Assembly: GCF_015710975.1 (NCBI RefSeq)
Contig: NZ_CP049783.1
Coordinates: forward strand, 2,733,501-2,797,500
Reading direction: 5' to 3'
From: Paenibacillus polymyxa
GTDB taxonomy: Bacteria > Bacillota > Bacilli > Paenibacillales > Paenibacillaceae
DNA: 64,000 nt
Shown here in pieces: positions 19,064 through 28,197 of this stretch. Every line of letters starts with the position of its first letter. Positions within the stretch are counted from its first letter, which is position 1. Both the position numbers and the translations under genes were made by a program. The notes beneath the pieces are model-generated. The model was not told where the DNA came from. It worked only from the letters and a program-made list of their open reading frames with translations, and did not search any database.

Positions 19064-19095
19064 AAAGACTGTCTCTCAGAGGACGGTCTTTTTTC
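19064..19095 (+). terminator. Terminator after the 5'-nucleotidase gene
   Basis: AAAGACTGTC (19064-19073) pairs with GACGGTCTTT (19082-19091), with one G-T pair, and a T run follows. Confidence 0.85.
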
Positions 19096-19160
19096 ATAAA
19101 ACAGATTTAAAATCGTACGAAACTCGTGATTTTATATGTCCTGAGTCGTGTTTAAAGTTA

Positions 19161-19189
19161 TTGACCTCTCGTATAATTAGACATATACT
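19161..19189 (+). promoter_or_regulatory. Sigma-A promoter of the HTH-TPR regulator gene
   Basis: TTGACC (19161-19166) and TATACT (19184-19189) are separated by 17 nt. A TATAAT at 19172 has no matching -35 and was not chosen. Confidence 0.65.
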
Positions 19190-19258
19190 TTGATTAAACA
19201 AATTTTGGTTTAAAAGGTAATGAAAAAGTCACCATCATTCGTTTGAGGGGGTGTCCCT

Positions 19259-20665
19259 TTGGAAAAAAACACCACGATCCGCGCAGAGATAGAAAAGTAT
19301 ATTCAAAGTGAAGGCATTTCGATGCAATGTTTTGCAGATGCTTCTAAGGTAAATCCGGGTACACTTAGCGGTATACTTAACCGAAACCCACCACGGCCTA
19401 TTTCAGTTAATCAGCTTGATCTGATTACTGAGGCGATGGGATTGGAAGAAGGATCTTTGTTCGAGATGTATGTTGATGAGTGTTTTATTCATTCCTTGCC
19501 ACACTGGAGGAGGCTGCGTCCGTTTCTTCTTCGTTGCTCAGAGTTGAACAAGCTGGACTGTATACGCAGTGTGCTTGGTTATTTGATGGACGATTTATCG
19601 AATGTTCCGGCTATTTTTGAGACTGCAGAAGCGATGTTTGAGGATGGTCGACATGAAGCCTCCATGCTTTTGTATGATTGTGTCATTGAGAGTGAGAAGT
19701 ATACCCACTCCGAACGGTTGGCGATTAGCTATTTTCGCATATTCCAGATTCAGATTAAGGATAACCAACGGAACTTGAAGGCTGCTGTACAATTCCATTT
19801 GTACCGTAGTCGTCTACCGGAAATTTATGCACTGGAAGGCTTACATATGCTATCTCAAGTGTTTGCTTTAAAAATGCAATGGTCCGAGATGGAAATGTAT
19901 GCGGACGAGCTAAGAGAGTTGGCGCAGGCATTGTATCGCAATCGGAACCGCTTTGGAGATGAGCACCTGGAGCTGATTAAGCCGCTCGTTTATTACTATG
20001 CTCAAGGGCATCTGCTTAAGGCCAGCTGCTATGAGTTTCAGGGTAGATATGAGGAATCCAAGCAATGGATTGAAGGTTACGCAGATTTGAGCTGGTTTGA
20101 GGGTTTGGACGAGGAAGGTTGGAAAGTGGTCAACCTGCATCGTGTATATGCACAGGGCAACCGACTTTGTATTGAAATCAAAATGGGCAACACTTCTGCA
20201 ATCTATGAATATATTACTTACCTGCGCGAGCATCCGGATGAGACACTGGAAGGCCTGAATACGTTGCTCGAATCGGCGAACCGGTTTGGCTATTTCGTAG
20301 ATGCCGAGCTGGAGCTGTTCAACCAGCAACTCAAGAGAATCTGGGAGCTTGCACCGGAGCAATGGGACACACATTATCGCAAGCACTTTAATGCATTTCG
20401 TTTTGCTTCTTTTTGCAAGGTGTATGCGGAATATTATTTTCGAAAAGGCGATTACCCCAAGGGCTTGGGACAAACACTGCATTGCCTGCAATTGTCTGTC
20501 GATAACAGCTATACCGAACATATCATTGGTTGTATGGCTTTATTTGAGCAGCATCGAAATTTTGCTACCCCGGAACAGCAGCAGTTGTATCAGAGTCTTT
20601 GCCTCGGCGTACGGGCAAACGAAAAAAACCATGCCTATGATCACAGTGCTGGTGGGTATTTATAA
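19259..20665 (+). CDS. HTH-TPR regulator, RRNPP/AimR-like
   Basis: 468 residues. The N-terminus (about 6-70) is a Cro-type helix-turn-helix with recognition region ISMQCFADASKVNPGTLSGIL. The remainder (about 85-450) is all-helical in paired helices, consistent with TPR-like repeats (DGRHEASMLLYDCVIESEKY, FQGRYEESKQWIEGYADLS, YYFRKGDYPKGLGQTLHCL). This is the plan of RRNPP peptide-sensing regulators, but no partner peptide gene is evident. The start is TTG 19259 after GAGGGGG at 19245-19251. It is monocistronic, with its own promoter (19161) and terminator (20706). The target is unknown. Confidence 0.75.
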   Translation: MEKNTTIRAEIEKYIQSEGISMQCFADASKVNPGTLSGILNRNPPRPISVNQLDLITEAMGLEEGSLFEMYVDECFIHSLPHWRRLRPFLLRCSELNKLDCIRSVLGYLMDDLSNVPAIFETAEAMFEDGRHEASMLLYDCVIESEKYTHSERLAISYFRIFQIQIKDNQRNLKAAVQFHLYRSRLPEIYALEGLHMLSQVFALKMQWSEMEMYADELRELAQALYRNRNRFGDEHLELIKPLVYYYAQGHLLKASCYEFQGRYEESKQWIEGYADLSWFEGLDEEGWKVVNLHRVYAQGNRLCIEIKMGNTSAIYEYITYLREHPDETLEGLNTLLESANRFGYFVDAELELFNQQLKRIWELAPEQWDTHYRKHFNAFRFASFCKVYAEYYFRKGDYPKGLGQTLHCLQLSVDNSYTEHIIGCMALFEQHRNFATPEQQQLYQSLCLGVRANEKNHAYDHSAGGYL

Positions 20666-20705
20666 TTCTAAAATTCATTCAAATTCTTCATATAACACGT
20701 ACTTA

Positions 20706-20746
20706 CGAGGATGTTCTCATTTCAAAGGGGGATATTCTCGTTTTTT
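20706..20746 (+). terminator. Terminator after the HTH-TPR regulator
   Basis: A 13-bp stem with several G-T pairs (starting CGAGGATG, ending ATATTCTCG) and an 8-10 nt loop is followed by six T at 20741-20746. Confidence 0.7.
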
Positions 20747-20797
20747 AGCTGTTGCTGGTTCTTGTGACTTTTCGTATGGAAAGGACCGTTTTGCGCG

Positions 20798-20826
20798 TTG
20801 ACAAGTTTCGCATGCAGGATTAGGAT
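20798..20826 (+). promoter_or_regulatory. Probable promoter of pdxK
   Basis: TTGACA (20798-20803) is perfect. TAGGAT (20821-20826), 17 nt on, is a weak -10. The gene starts 37 nt downstream. Confidence 0.5.
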
Positions 20827-20862
20827 AAATGCAGCACAGAAAGTGAAGGAGAGCATGTACTA

Positions 20863-21672
20863 ATGACGATTCCCAAAACACTAACGATAGCCGGCTCCGA
20901 CACAAGCGGCGGAGCAGGTATTCAGGCGGACCTGAAAACCTTCCAGGAGCTTGGCGTATATGGCATGACTGTATTGACTACCGTAGTTGCGATGGAACCT
21001 AAAACCTGGAACCATCTTGTATATCCTGTTGCGTTGGATGTGGTTGAGGCGCAGCTGCGTACTGTATTGGAAGGTATCGGTTTTGATGCAATGAAGACCG
21101 GTATGCTGGGTTCCGTAGATATCATCGAACTGGTGGCCAGCTACTTGAAAAAGCATGATCTGAAACGGATTGTAATTGACCCGGTTATGGTCTGCAAAGG
21201 CACGGATGAAGTGCTCCAGCCAGAAAATACAGAGGCCATGCTGGAATTGTTGATTCCTGGCGCTGATCTGGTAACACCAAACCTGTTCGAGGCTTCGCAA
21301 CTGGCGAAGAATGGACCGATCACGACACTGGAGCAGATGCAGGAAGCGGCTGCTATTATCCACGAGCGTGGTGCTAAGCATGTACTGATCAAGGACCGTG
21401 GCAAAGTTCGTGCAGGTAAAGCAATGGATCTGCTGTATGACGGAATCACTTTTGACTGGTTTGAAGCGGATGTTGTACAAACCAACTTTACCCACGGTGC
21501 AGGCTGTACCACTTCGGCCGCGGTAACGGCTGGTTTGGCACAAGGTCTGACTGTGCGTGAAGCTGTGGATCAGGCCAAGAAATTCATTACACAGGCCATT
21601 GAAGGTGGCTTCAAGTTAAATGAATTTGTCGGTCCGACCCTGCATGTGGCACATCGTTTGCAAAATCAATAA
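20863..21672 (+). CDS. pdxK: Pyridoxine/pyridoxal kinase (PfkB family, ThiD-like)
   Basis: 269 residues. Phosphorylates pyridoxine, pyridoxal or pyridoxamine in B6 salvage. It has the ribokinase-fold start TIAGSDTSGGAGIQADLKTFQELGVYGMTVLT, the DPVMVCKGTDEVL substrate segment, the ATP region LIKDRGKVR and the anion-hole motif THGAGCTTSAAVTAGLA. The single kinase domain and the residues after VMVCKG fit the Bacillus PdxK branch, but HMP-phosphate kinase (ThiD) is a close relative and cannot be excluded. ATG 20863 follows GAAGGAG at 20846-20852. It has its own promoter and terminator. Confidence 0.85.
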   Translation: MTIPKTLTIAGSDTSGGAGIQADLKTFQELGVYGMTVLTTVVAMEPKTWNHLVYPVALDVVEAQLRTVLEGIGFDAMKTGMLGSVDIIELVASYLKKHDLKRIVIDPVMVCKGTDEVLQPENTEAMLELLIPGADLVTPNLFEASQLAKNGPITTLEQMQEAAAIIHERGAKHVLIKDRGKVRAGKAMDLLYDGITFDWFEADVVQTNFTHGAGCTTSAAVTAGLAQGLTVREAVDQAKKFITQAIEGGFKLNEFVGPTLHVAHRLQNQ

Positions 21673-21795
21673 AGCATGAAGGGCTGCCATAGGAAGGAGA
21701 CTTATAAATCTCCACCAGACTGTATATATATTACTGTATATATATTTAGGTTAATTTAGATAATGACAGCTATGATATATAGAATTAGCCTAGGC

Positions 21796-21830
21796 TTAAA
21801 AGCCGCAATACATGGTATTGCGGCTTTTAA
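21796..21830 (+). terminator. Terminator after pdxK
   Basis: TTAAAAGCCGCAATAC and GTATTGCGGCTTTTAA form a perfect 16-bp stem with a 3-nt loop. The upstream 21673-21795 holds AT-rich TATATATA stretches but no gene. Confidence 0.85.
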
Positions 21831-21924
21831 GGTTGTATTATTTTGGTATTTCAGCTTCCAGTTTGGTCTAATCGTACTGTATAATAGGCATCAGATTTAT
21901 TACATTAAAGGGGGAAACGAAGCA

Positions 21925-23621
21925 ATGACATTATTCAGCGAAATGGCTTACAGCCGGCCAGAGCAACCTGAAATTGAACAGCGGTTTAAAACCCTGTTGC
22001 AGCAGTTTCGTGAAGCGGACAGTGTAGAACGTCAAAATGAAGTTATTCATGCGATTAACAAGCTGCGCAGTAACGTAGATACGCAATTGCAATTGGTGGA
22101 AGTTCGGCACTCTATTGACACGGAAGATGCGTTTTACAAAGCAGAGCAAGAGTACGCTGATGATTTCATGCCGGTTATTCAGGAGTATGTAACCGATTAC
22201 TACCGTGCATTAGTAGATTCTCCATTTAGAGCCGAGTTGGAGAGCCAATGGGGCAGCCAGCTTTTCAGTATTGCCGAGGTAGCGCTCAAGTCGTTCCACC
22301 CGGATATCATTGAGGATTTGCAGCAGGAAAATAAGCTGACCTCGGAATATGCTCAATTGATTGCCTCAGCGAAGATCCCGTTCGAGGGGAAGAACGCACA
22401 TTGTCTCAGCTCCTGCCTTTTGAAATGGCAACCAATCGCGAGACCCGCAAACAGGCCTCCGAGGCCAAATATCAATTTATGAGTGAGCATGAGGATGAGT
22501 TGGACCGGATTTATGATGAATTGGTGAAGGTTCGTACACGCATGGCACACAAGTTGGGCTATGACAATTTCGTAGAATTGGGCTATGCCCGCTTGGGACG
22601 TACAGATTACAATGCAGAGATGGTAGCTAATTTCCGCGAGCAGGTACTGAAGCACATCGTTCCTCTGGCGACCAAGCTGAAAGAGCGCCAACGCGAGCGG
22701 ATCGGAGTAGATCAGCTTCGCTATTACGACGAGGGCTTCAACTTCTTGTCAGGCAATCCTACGCCCAAAGGCGATCCGGACTGGATTCTTCGTAATGGAG
22801 CACGTATGTATGAGGAGCTTTCACCGGAAACACATGAATTTTTCAGTTTTATGGTTGAGCGTGGACTGATGGATTTAATCAGCAAAAAGGGTAAGCAAAG
22901 CGGAGGCTACTGTACATTTTTGAGCGAATATGGCACGCCATTTATTTTCTCCAATTTCAATGGGACATCCGGTGATATCGACGTATTGACTCATGAAGCA
23001 GGTCATGCCTTCCAGGTCTATGAAAGCCGACATTTTGAAATTCCCGAGTACCACTGGCCAACCATGGAGGCGGCTGAAATCCATTCGATGAGTATGGAGT
23101 TTTTCGCATGGCCTTGGATGAAGCTGTTCTTTGAGGAAGACACGGACAAATATCACTTTGAACACCTATCTTCAGCGCTGCTGTTCGTACCTTACGGTGT
23201 AGCCGTAGATGAATTCCAGCATGCTGTATATGAACATCCAGACTGGACCCCGGTCGAACGTAAAAGTGCATGGCGTTCCATTGAACGCAAGTATAAACCG
23301 CATCTGGATTATGAAGGCAACGAGTACCTCGAAAAAGGCGGATTCTGGCACAAGCAGGGACATATTTTTCAATCTCCGTTCTATTATATTGACTATACGC
23401 TGGCACAATTATGTGCATTCCAGTTCTGGAAGCGTATGGGTGAAGACCGAGCGGCAGCGTGGGAAGATTATTTGAAGCTGTGTCGTGCCGGAGGAAGCCG
23501 ATCCTTTACCGGATTAGTTGAGCTGGCTGGACTGATCTCGCCGTTCCAAGATGGCTGCATCGCCTCTGTGATCGGAGAAATTGAAGCATGGCTGAACAGT
23601 GTGGATGATAAAAAGCTGTAA
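21925..23621 (+). pseudogene. M3 family oligoendopeptidase, disrupted by a one-base frameshift
   Basis: Zinc oligopeptidase of the PepF type that trims short peptides in the cytosol. The zinc motif HEAGHAFQ near 22993-23016 is intact, with the downstream glutamate in MEAAEIHSMSMEFF. The N-terminal frame (ATG 21925, ribosome site AAAGGGGG) runs in register to IPFEG and then turns into nonsense. The second frame resumes as LSQLLPFEMATNRETRKQAS. Adding one G to the GGGG at 22386-22389 restores FEGEERTLSQLLPF and gives one protein of 565 residues, the family's usual length. A possible TATAAT lies at 21880. Everything outside this point is intact, so a sequencing error is likely; otherwise it is a recent pseudogene. 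Confidence 0.85.
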
Positions 23622-23715
23622 GTACAGCCAAAAAGGGCATTTCGCTTGCCTCTCAAAGCTGAAAAGCTTGTAGATGAGATGCTTTTTTAAATGAAAACAG
23701 AGCAATTACACGAAA

Positions 23716-23755
23716 AAAGCCGGGAACCTCTACATGATGTAGAAGTCCCGGCTTT
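23716..23755 (-). terminator. Terminator of the ring-cleaving dioxygenase gene (bidirectional)
   Basis: AAAGCCGGGA (23716-23725) and TCCCGGCTTT (23746-23755) form a perfect outer stem; CTCTACAT/ATGTAGA pairs inside. Six T follow on the minus strand. A weaker hairpin with a T run at about 23636-23687 may end the plus-strand oligopeptidase gene. Confidence 0.8.
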
Positions 23756-23780
23756 GTGTCATTTTAGAGCCAATATAACT

Positions 23781-24755
23781 TTATTCATGTTTGGTGTTGA
23801 GTGGTTTGAGATTGGCTTCAATCGATGCACGGCGCGACTCCAAAAATGGAGGCAGTGACAGAGATTCGCCCAAAAACTCCAATTCCTCGTCGGTGTCAAA
23901 GCCGGGTCCATCGGTAGCCAATTCAAACAGAATGCCATTTGGCTCACGGAAGTACAAGGAACGGAAATAAAAGCGATCTACAAAACCAGAGTTGGAAATT
24001 TGCAGCTGCCCAATACGGTCTACCCACTGTTTGAGCTCTTCCTCGGTTTCAACACGGAAAGCGACGTGATGCACACTGCCGCGTCCTGGTCGCTCTTGTG
24101 GCAGATCGTTGCGCTCTTCCAGATGAACTTCAGTTCCTGTACCGCCTTCACCTGTTTCGTAGATAACCACATCCGGTTGTCCGGCAACAGGGGAAGGGTA
24201 GGAGCCTTTTTTGCGGAAGCCCATAACCTGCTCAAGAATGAGAATGGTATTCTCCGCTTTGGGAATGGTCAGATGAACCGGACCAAGTCCAACGATGCCG
24301 TATTCCGCAGGAACAGGGCTTTTCTCCCAAGGCGTACCGCCGCGCACTCCGTTGTCATGCTCATCTGAAACGAGGAAGAAGCGTTGTCCTTCAAAATCCT
24401 CGAACGAAAGCGCCAAGCGTCCTGCTTGATCTATAATTTCACCATGCTTCACATCCAGCTGCTCGAAGCGGTTTTTCCAATAATTCAGAGTCTTGTCGTT
24501 CGGTACACGCAGAGAGAGCGCTGAAATACTGTTATTGCCTGTACGCGTTTGTCCCGCATGTGGAATTTCAAAGAAAGTGACTTCCGTACCCGCGGTTCCG
24601 CGTTCATCTCCATAAAAGAGGTGATACACACTAACATCGTCCTGGTTCACCGTTTTCTTGATCAACCGAAGTCCCAATACCTGAGTATAAAAATCAACAT
24701 TTTTAGCCGCTGCCGCTGTAATCGCTGAAACGTGATGCAATCCTAACAGTTTCAT
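23781..24755 (-). CDS. Ring-cleaving dioxygenase, MhqO-like (VOC superfamily)
   Basis: 324 residues made of two vicinal-oxygen-chelate (glyoxalase) modules. The first starts GLHHVSAITAAAAKNVDFYTQVLGLRL with metal-ligand H8 or H9. The second contains SVHHVAFRVETEEELKQW and ends REPNGILFELATDGPGF, which carries the usual glutamate ligand. Relatives such as B. subtilis MhqO take part in quinone and hydroquinone detoxification. ATG 24755 follows GGAGGG. An 18-bp inverted repeat overlaps its promoter, as in MhqR-controlled genes. Confidence 0.85.
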   Translation of the reverse strand: MKLLGLHHVSAITAAAAKNVDFYTQVLGLRLIKKTVNQDDVSVYHLFYGDERGTAGTEVTFFEIPHAGQTRTGNNSISALSLRVPNDKTLNYWKNRFEQLDVKHGEIIDQAGRLALSFEDFEGQRFFLVSDEHDNGVRGGTPWEKSPVPAEYGIVGLGPVHLTIPKAENTILILEQVMGFRKKGSYPSPVAGQPDVVIYETGEGGTGTEVHLEERNDLPQERPGRGSVHHVAFRVETEEELKQWVDRIGQLQISNSGFVDRFYFRSLYFREPNGILFELATDGPGFDTDEELEFLGESLSLPPFLESRRASIEANLKPLNTKHE

Positions 24756-24838
24756 ATTATTTGCCCTCCTTGGTTTTTATATGATTAGGTTTTTCAAAGC
24801 AAAATAAACCGTCGTCGTAAATTTTCCTTTATATTTAT

Positions 24839-24879
24839 TATCTTGATATTAAGATATATTATTTTTGATTGTTTGTCAA
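24839..24879 (-). promoter_or_regulatory. Promoter and MhqR-like operator of the dioxygenase gene
   Basis: On minus, TTGACA (24879-24874) and TATCTT (24856-24851) are 17 nt apart. The inverted repeat TATCTTGATATTAAGATA (24839-24856) begins at the -10. It resembles the ATCT...AGAT operator of B. subtilis MhqR, a MarR-type quinone sensor. No MhqR gene lies in the window. Confidence 0.6.
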
Positions 24880-25017
24880 CATGAATTGCGATCTTGCTAC
24901 AATACAGTTTCTTGATGGACAAGAATTGAATTCGAAATAATGCAAAAGCAGATACAATAAAGGATCATATAACCCGACATAGAAATGGACATTTTATGAT
25001 TTAAAGGGGTGTACGCG

Positions 25018-25557
25018 ATGTATACGGATAAGGATTTAACGATTAGACCTGTTACGGAAGAAGATTTATATGCGCTTTGGACATTAACTTACAAGGAAGA
25101 AGCACCAGAATGGAAGCAATGGGATGCACCTTATTATGAACATAAGACGCTTTCTTTTGATGATTATTTAAAAGAGAAGGAAAAGCGAATCGGGCAAGAT
25201 GACTTTTGGATCATTGAAGTGGAAGGCAAGGTCATTGGATCTGTGAGCTACTATTGGGAGCATAAGCCTTCGCAATGGCTTGAAATGGGAATAGCTATCT
25301 ATGATTCGGGGTATTGGAGCGGTGGCTATGGTACGAGAGCACTTCGATTGTGGATCACGCATTTGTTTAATACATTGCCTTTAGTAAGAGTAGGTTTTAC
25401 AACCTGGTCAGGAAACCAGCGGATGATGAAGGTTGGAGAGAAGCTGGGCATGACCCTGGAAGCCAGACTACGCAAATGCAGATATTATAATGGAAAGTAT
25501 TATGATTCGATCCGAATGGGGCTTTTACGGGAAGAGTGGAGTCGTCATGTTCTGTGA
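25018..25557 (+). CDS. GNAT family N-acetyltransferase
   Basis: 179 residues, RimJ/RimL/SpeG-like. It starts LTIRPVTEEDLYALWTL. The central beta strands are followed by the acetyl-CoA loop region YWSGGYGTRALRLWITHLF, and it closes with TWSGNQRMMKVGEKLGMTLEARLRKCRYYNGKYYDSIRMGLLREEW. The acceptor (amine, protein N-terminus or antibiotic) cannot be told from sequence. ATG 25018 follows AAAGGGG at 25002-25008; an in-frame GTG at 25009 overlaps the site. It is divergent from the dioxygenase gene. Confidence 0.85.
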   Translation: MYTDKDLTIRPVTEEDLYALWTLTYKEEAPEWKQWDAPYYEHKTLSFDDYLKEKEKRIGQDDFWIIEVEGKVIGSVSYYWEHKPSQWLEMGIAIYDSGYWSGGYGTRALRLWITHLFNTLPLVRVGFTTWSGNQRMMKVGEKLGMTLEARLRKCRYYNGKYYDSIRMGLLREEWSRHVL

Positions 25558-25576
25558 AAAAGACCTTTCTAGGCAT

Positions 25577-25616
25577 AAAAAGATGACCTCTGAATGTGAT
25601 CAGGAGTCATCTTTTT
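25577..25616. terminator. Bidirectional terminator between GNAT and ABC permease genes
   Basis: AAAAAGATGAC (25577-25587) pairs perfectly with GTCATCTTTTT (25606-25616), with CTGA/TCAG inside. A and T runs are present on both sides. Confidence 0.85.
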
Positions 25617-25656
25617 GACGCTCATAGGTATTTTGCTTGCTTATTTTTAGGTGCAA

Positions 25657-28197
25657 CTACTCTGATTCTCGAAGTCGCTCCACAATACTTTGTTTGTTAT
25701 TCATAGAATAGACTGCTACTGGAATAAATATCCCCAGCAATAACAGTACAGGCAATAAGGCTAGAAGTGGCCAGATTATAAAGTGATAGCTCAAAAACCA
25801 CATCATACTGCTTAGGGGTTTCACAATTGAAATAGAGAATATGATCCCTAATAAAATGGAGGATAGGGCGGTGCCGAGAACATAATATAGCCCTTCATAA
25901 ATCAGCATACCCCGCAATTGCTTTTTGGTCATGCCGATACTTTGCAGCATGGCAAACTCCTGACGCCGTGTCAATATACTCGTCAGAATTGCGTTTACAA
26001 AGTTGAGGATACCAATCAGGCCGATAATCAGACTGAGTGTGCCTCCGATCATCATGATGGTGTTTTGCATACCTGAAAACTCATTCATTGAAGTAAACTT
26101 GGATGCGTAGTTCATTACTGGCTCTGTAGTTTCGGTGTAACTTTTTAAAAAGCTCTCCATGGCATCTTCCTGATCAGGGGATACATTAAAGGCGTAGCTC
26201 ATCACAGCAGGCTGCTCCGCAAGCGGCTTGTAAATATTCGCCGGAAGATAGAAGTTATACTTACTTGAACGGCGATCAGAATTGGTACTATATTTAATTG
26301 CAACATGACCAAGTACTGTGAATGCATGCGTAGTATACTCTTTATCCAGCGGAGCTTCTGCTGCTCCCATATAACTGTGAAGCGTGACCTTTTCACCCAC
26401 CTTATACAGAGCCTTTTCCATCTGGGGGATGTCATGGTCATCTAAATCTACCCCTTCCAATATATACTTACCGGAAGCCAGCTTCTCAAAATCAAGCTCA
26501 CCGTCTAGTAATCGCAACCGGTGCAGTGGTAAATCTTCCAGCCCATATACTGCCGCGATGAAGTTGCCGCGAGAATCTGTCTCATCGTCCTCATTGGTGT
26601 ATTTTTCATTCTCGACAGTAAGCACTAATCTGCCGCCGTACAAGCGACCGCCCTCTTCAAAGCCGCGCTGTGTCTGTACATCCTGAATAAAACTCTCGGA
26701 GGTCCCATTTTTAGGGCCGCTAAAATAGGGGCGATGAAAATATTCAGCATGAGCAATGAGAAAGTCAGTGTCATTGAATTTGGATACAAACTTATCCATA
26801 TCAATGCTCTGAGACAGGGTGAAGGCCGTGTTAAGAAGTACAAGGCTTAACGAAAGACTGATGACTACCAACACGGTGCGTTTTTTATTGCGCCCTAAGT
26901 TGGAGCGAGCCATGTGGATCATTTTAGCGCCTTCAGTGGATTTTTTCAGCTTACGGCCGCCCTTGGTATTTCCGTCTGTGTATCTTACTGCCTCAACTGG
27001 CGAGACAGCTGCCGCAATTCTGCCTGGCTTGAAAGTGCTGATCATTACAGTAATGAGCGCGAACAGAGCAGATCCGACAAAAATCCAAGGGTTAGGGGAT
27101 ACCGATATCTCAGTACCGTTATATACACTCATATTTATAATAAAAGGCACGAGTGATTTACCGATAAAAAAACCTGCTATTAATCCAATCGGGATTCCTA
27201 GCGCTGATAGAATCAGTGCTTGTCTACGAATAATCCGGCGTATTTGCTTGCGGCTTGTACCGATCGTCTTTAAGAGACCGTAAAAACGGATATCTCGCAT
27301 CACTGATATTTGGAATATATTATATATGATCAAATAACCGGTAAACATGATCAGTAACAGGGCAGAAGTTAACGCTATGATGGTCTCTGTATCTAGACTA
27401 AAATTGGTTGAGATGTATGCCCAATTTACATTATTCGCGATATAGTTCGGTGCATCTTCGTCAAGTGAATAACCGCTTTCGGTAATCACTTTATTGAGCT
27501 TTCCTCGCAAATCAAAACTATTATCGAACATCATATACGCACTAATGGTTCCTGTATAGAAGTGATCCTTTTTATAGTTGCTTTGTAATTCCTTGGCATG
27601 AGCATCGACATAGGCTTTAGAAGCGAATATTTGCCCTACGTTAACCACAGGATCACTTTTCCACCAGCCGGAGAGGATAAAATCACGCTGTACTTCTTTA
27701 CCTCGTAAGTCAAGCTTTAGCCTCAAAGGTGCTCCAACCTCCAGTGGAACCCCCAATAGCTGTAACGTCTTGGAGTCTGCAATCACTTCGTTTTTCGCCG
27801 CAGGCTTGTTCCCTGCATTAAGTTCAATTAAACCGAGCTTCAGCCCTACATCATCGTAATACCAGAATTCCGTATGGCGTTTTAGGAATTTATCGTTTAA
27901 AACTCTGTCGCTTAATATACGGTTATAAGCTATTTCCTTGATCAACGGATGATCCTTGACATGATTAAATTCGTCATCCGTTATATATTTAAGTACGGCA
28001 TGTCCATCTCCACCGACCTGGCGCATAGTTGCCCGCTGTAAGTTTTCCATAGCACCAAGCCCCAAGGTGTACAACGTCGTAAATAACAATGAAGTGAGCG
28101 CAATGGCAACAATGGCAAAGAGGTTACGGACTTTGTTTACTTTGAAGCTCTTATCTGCCAGATTACGGATCGTTTTTTTATTTCTAACCTGAATCAT
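25657..28197 (-). CDS. ABC transporter permease, FtsX/MacB type
   Basis: 846 residues. An N-terminal helix follows a basic stretch (NLFAIVAIALTSLLFTTLYTL). A large extracellular domain (about 50-270), a three-helix FtsX unit (about 275-400), a fourth helix near 440, a second large extracellular domain and a C-terminal FtsX unit (about 710-840) complete it. This two-unit plan is typical of exporters or sensor-permeases that act on peptides or lipoproteins. It overlaps the ATPase gene by 4 nt. The two-component system directly upstream suggests envelope stress or peptide resistance, but it is longer and differently built from BceB, so substrate and role are inference. Confidence 0.82.
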   Translation of the reverse strand: MIQVRNKKTIRNLADKSFKVNKVRNLFAIVAIALTSLLFTTLYTLGLGAMENLQRATMRQVGGDGHAVLKYITDDEFNHVKDHPLIKEIAYNRILSDRVLNDKFLKRHTEFWYYDDVGLKLGLIELNAGNKPAAKNEVIADSKTLQLLGVPLEVGAPLRLKLDLRGKEVQRDFILSGWWKSDPVVNVGQIFASKAYVDAHAKELQSNYKKDHFYTGTISAYMMFDNSFDLRGKLNKVITESGYSLDEDAPNYIANNVNWAYISTNFSLDTETIIALTSALLLIMFTGYLIIYNIFQISVMRDIRFYGLLKTIGTSRKQIRRIIRRQALILSALGIPIGLIAGFFIGKSLVPFIINMSVYNGTEISVSPNPWIFVGSALFALITVMISTFKPGRIAAAVSPVEAVRYTDGNTKGGRKLKKSTEGAKMIHMARSNLGRNKKRTVLVVISLSLSLVLLNTAFTLSQSIDMDKFVSKFNDTDFLIAHAEYFHRPYFSGPKNGTSESFIQDVQTQRGFEEGGRLYGGRLVLTVENEKYTNEDDETDSRGNFIAAVYGLEDLPLHRLRLLDGELDFEKLASGKYILEGVDLDDHDIPQMEKALYKVGEKVTLHSYMGAAEAPLDKEYTTHAFTVLGHVAIKYSTNSDRRSSKYNFYLPANIYKPLAEQPAVMSYAFNVSPDQEDAMESFLKSYTETTEPVMNYASKFTSMNEFSGMQNTIMMIGGTLSLIIGLIGILNFVNAILTSILTRRQEFAMLQSIGMTKKQLRGMLIYEGLYYVLGTALSSILLGIIFSISIVKPLSSMMWFLSYHFIIWPLLALLPVLLLLGIFIPVAVYSMNNKQSIVERLRESE

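Noticed and set aside
19172..19177. TATAAT as the -10 of the regulator promoter
   Set aside because: The only good -35 (TTGACC) is 5 nt away from it; TATACT at 19184 gives correct 17-nt spacing.
20711..20767. 18-codon hydrophobic, Cys-containing frame after the HTH-TPR regulator, as a possible signal peptide gene
   Set aside because: Its ATG overlaps the only GAGG, leaving no ribosome-site spacing, and it lies inside the regulator's terminator hairpin.
20301..20801. 166-codon frame overlapping the end of the regulator gene
   Set aside because: It lies mostly in another frame of a well-supported gene, lacks a ribosome site and shows no domain.
22957..23418. Long minus-strand frames across the oligoendopeptidase
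   Set aside because: They mirror the coding gene on the plus strand and have no ribosome site or family resemblance.
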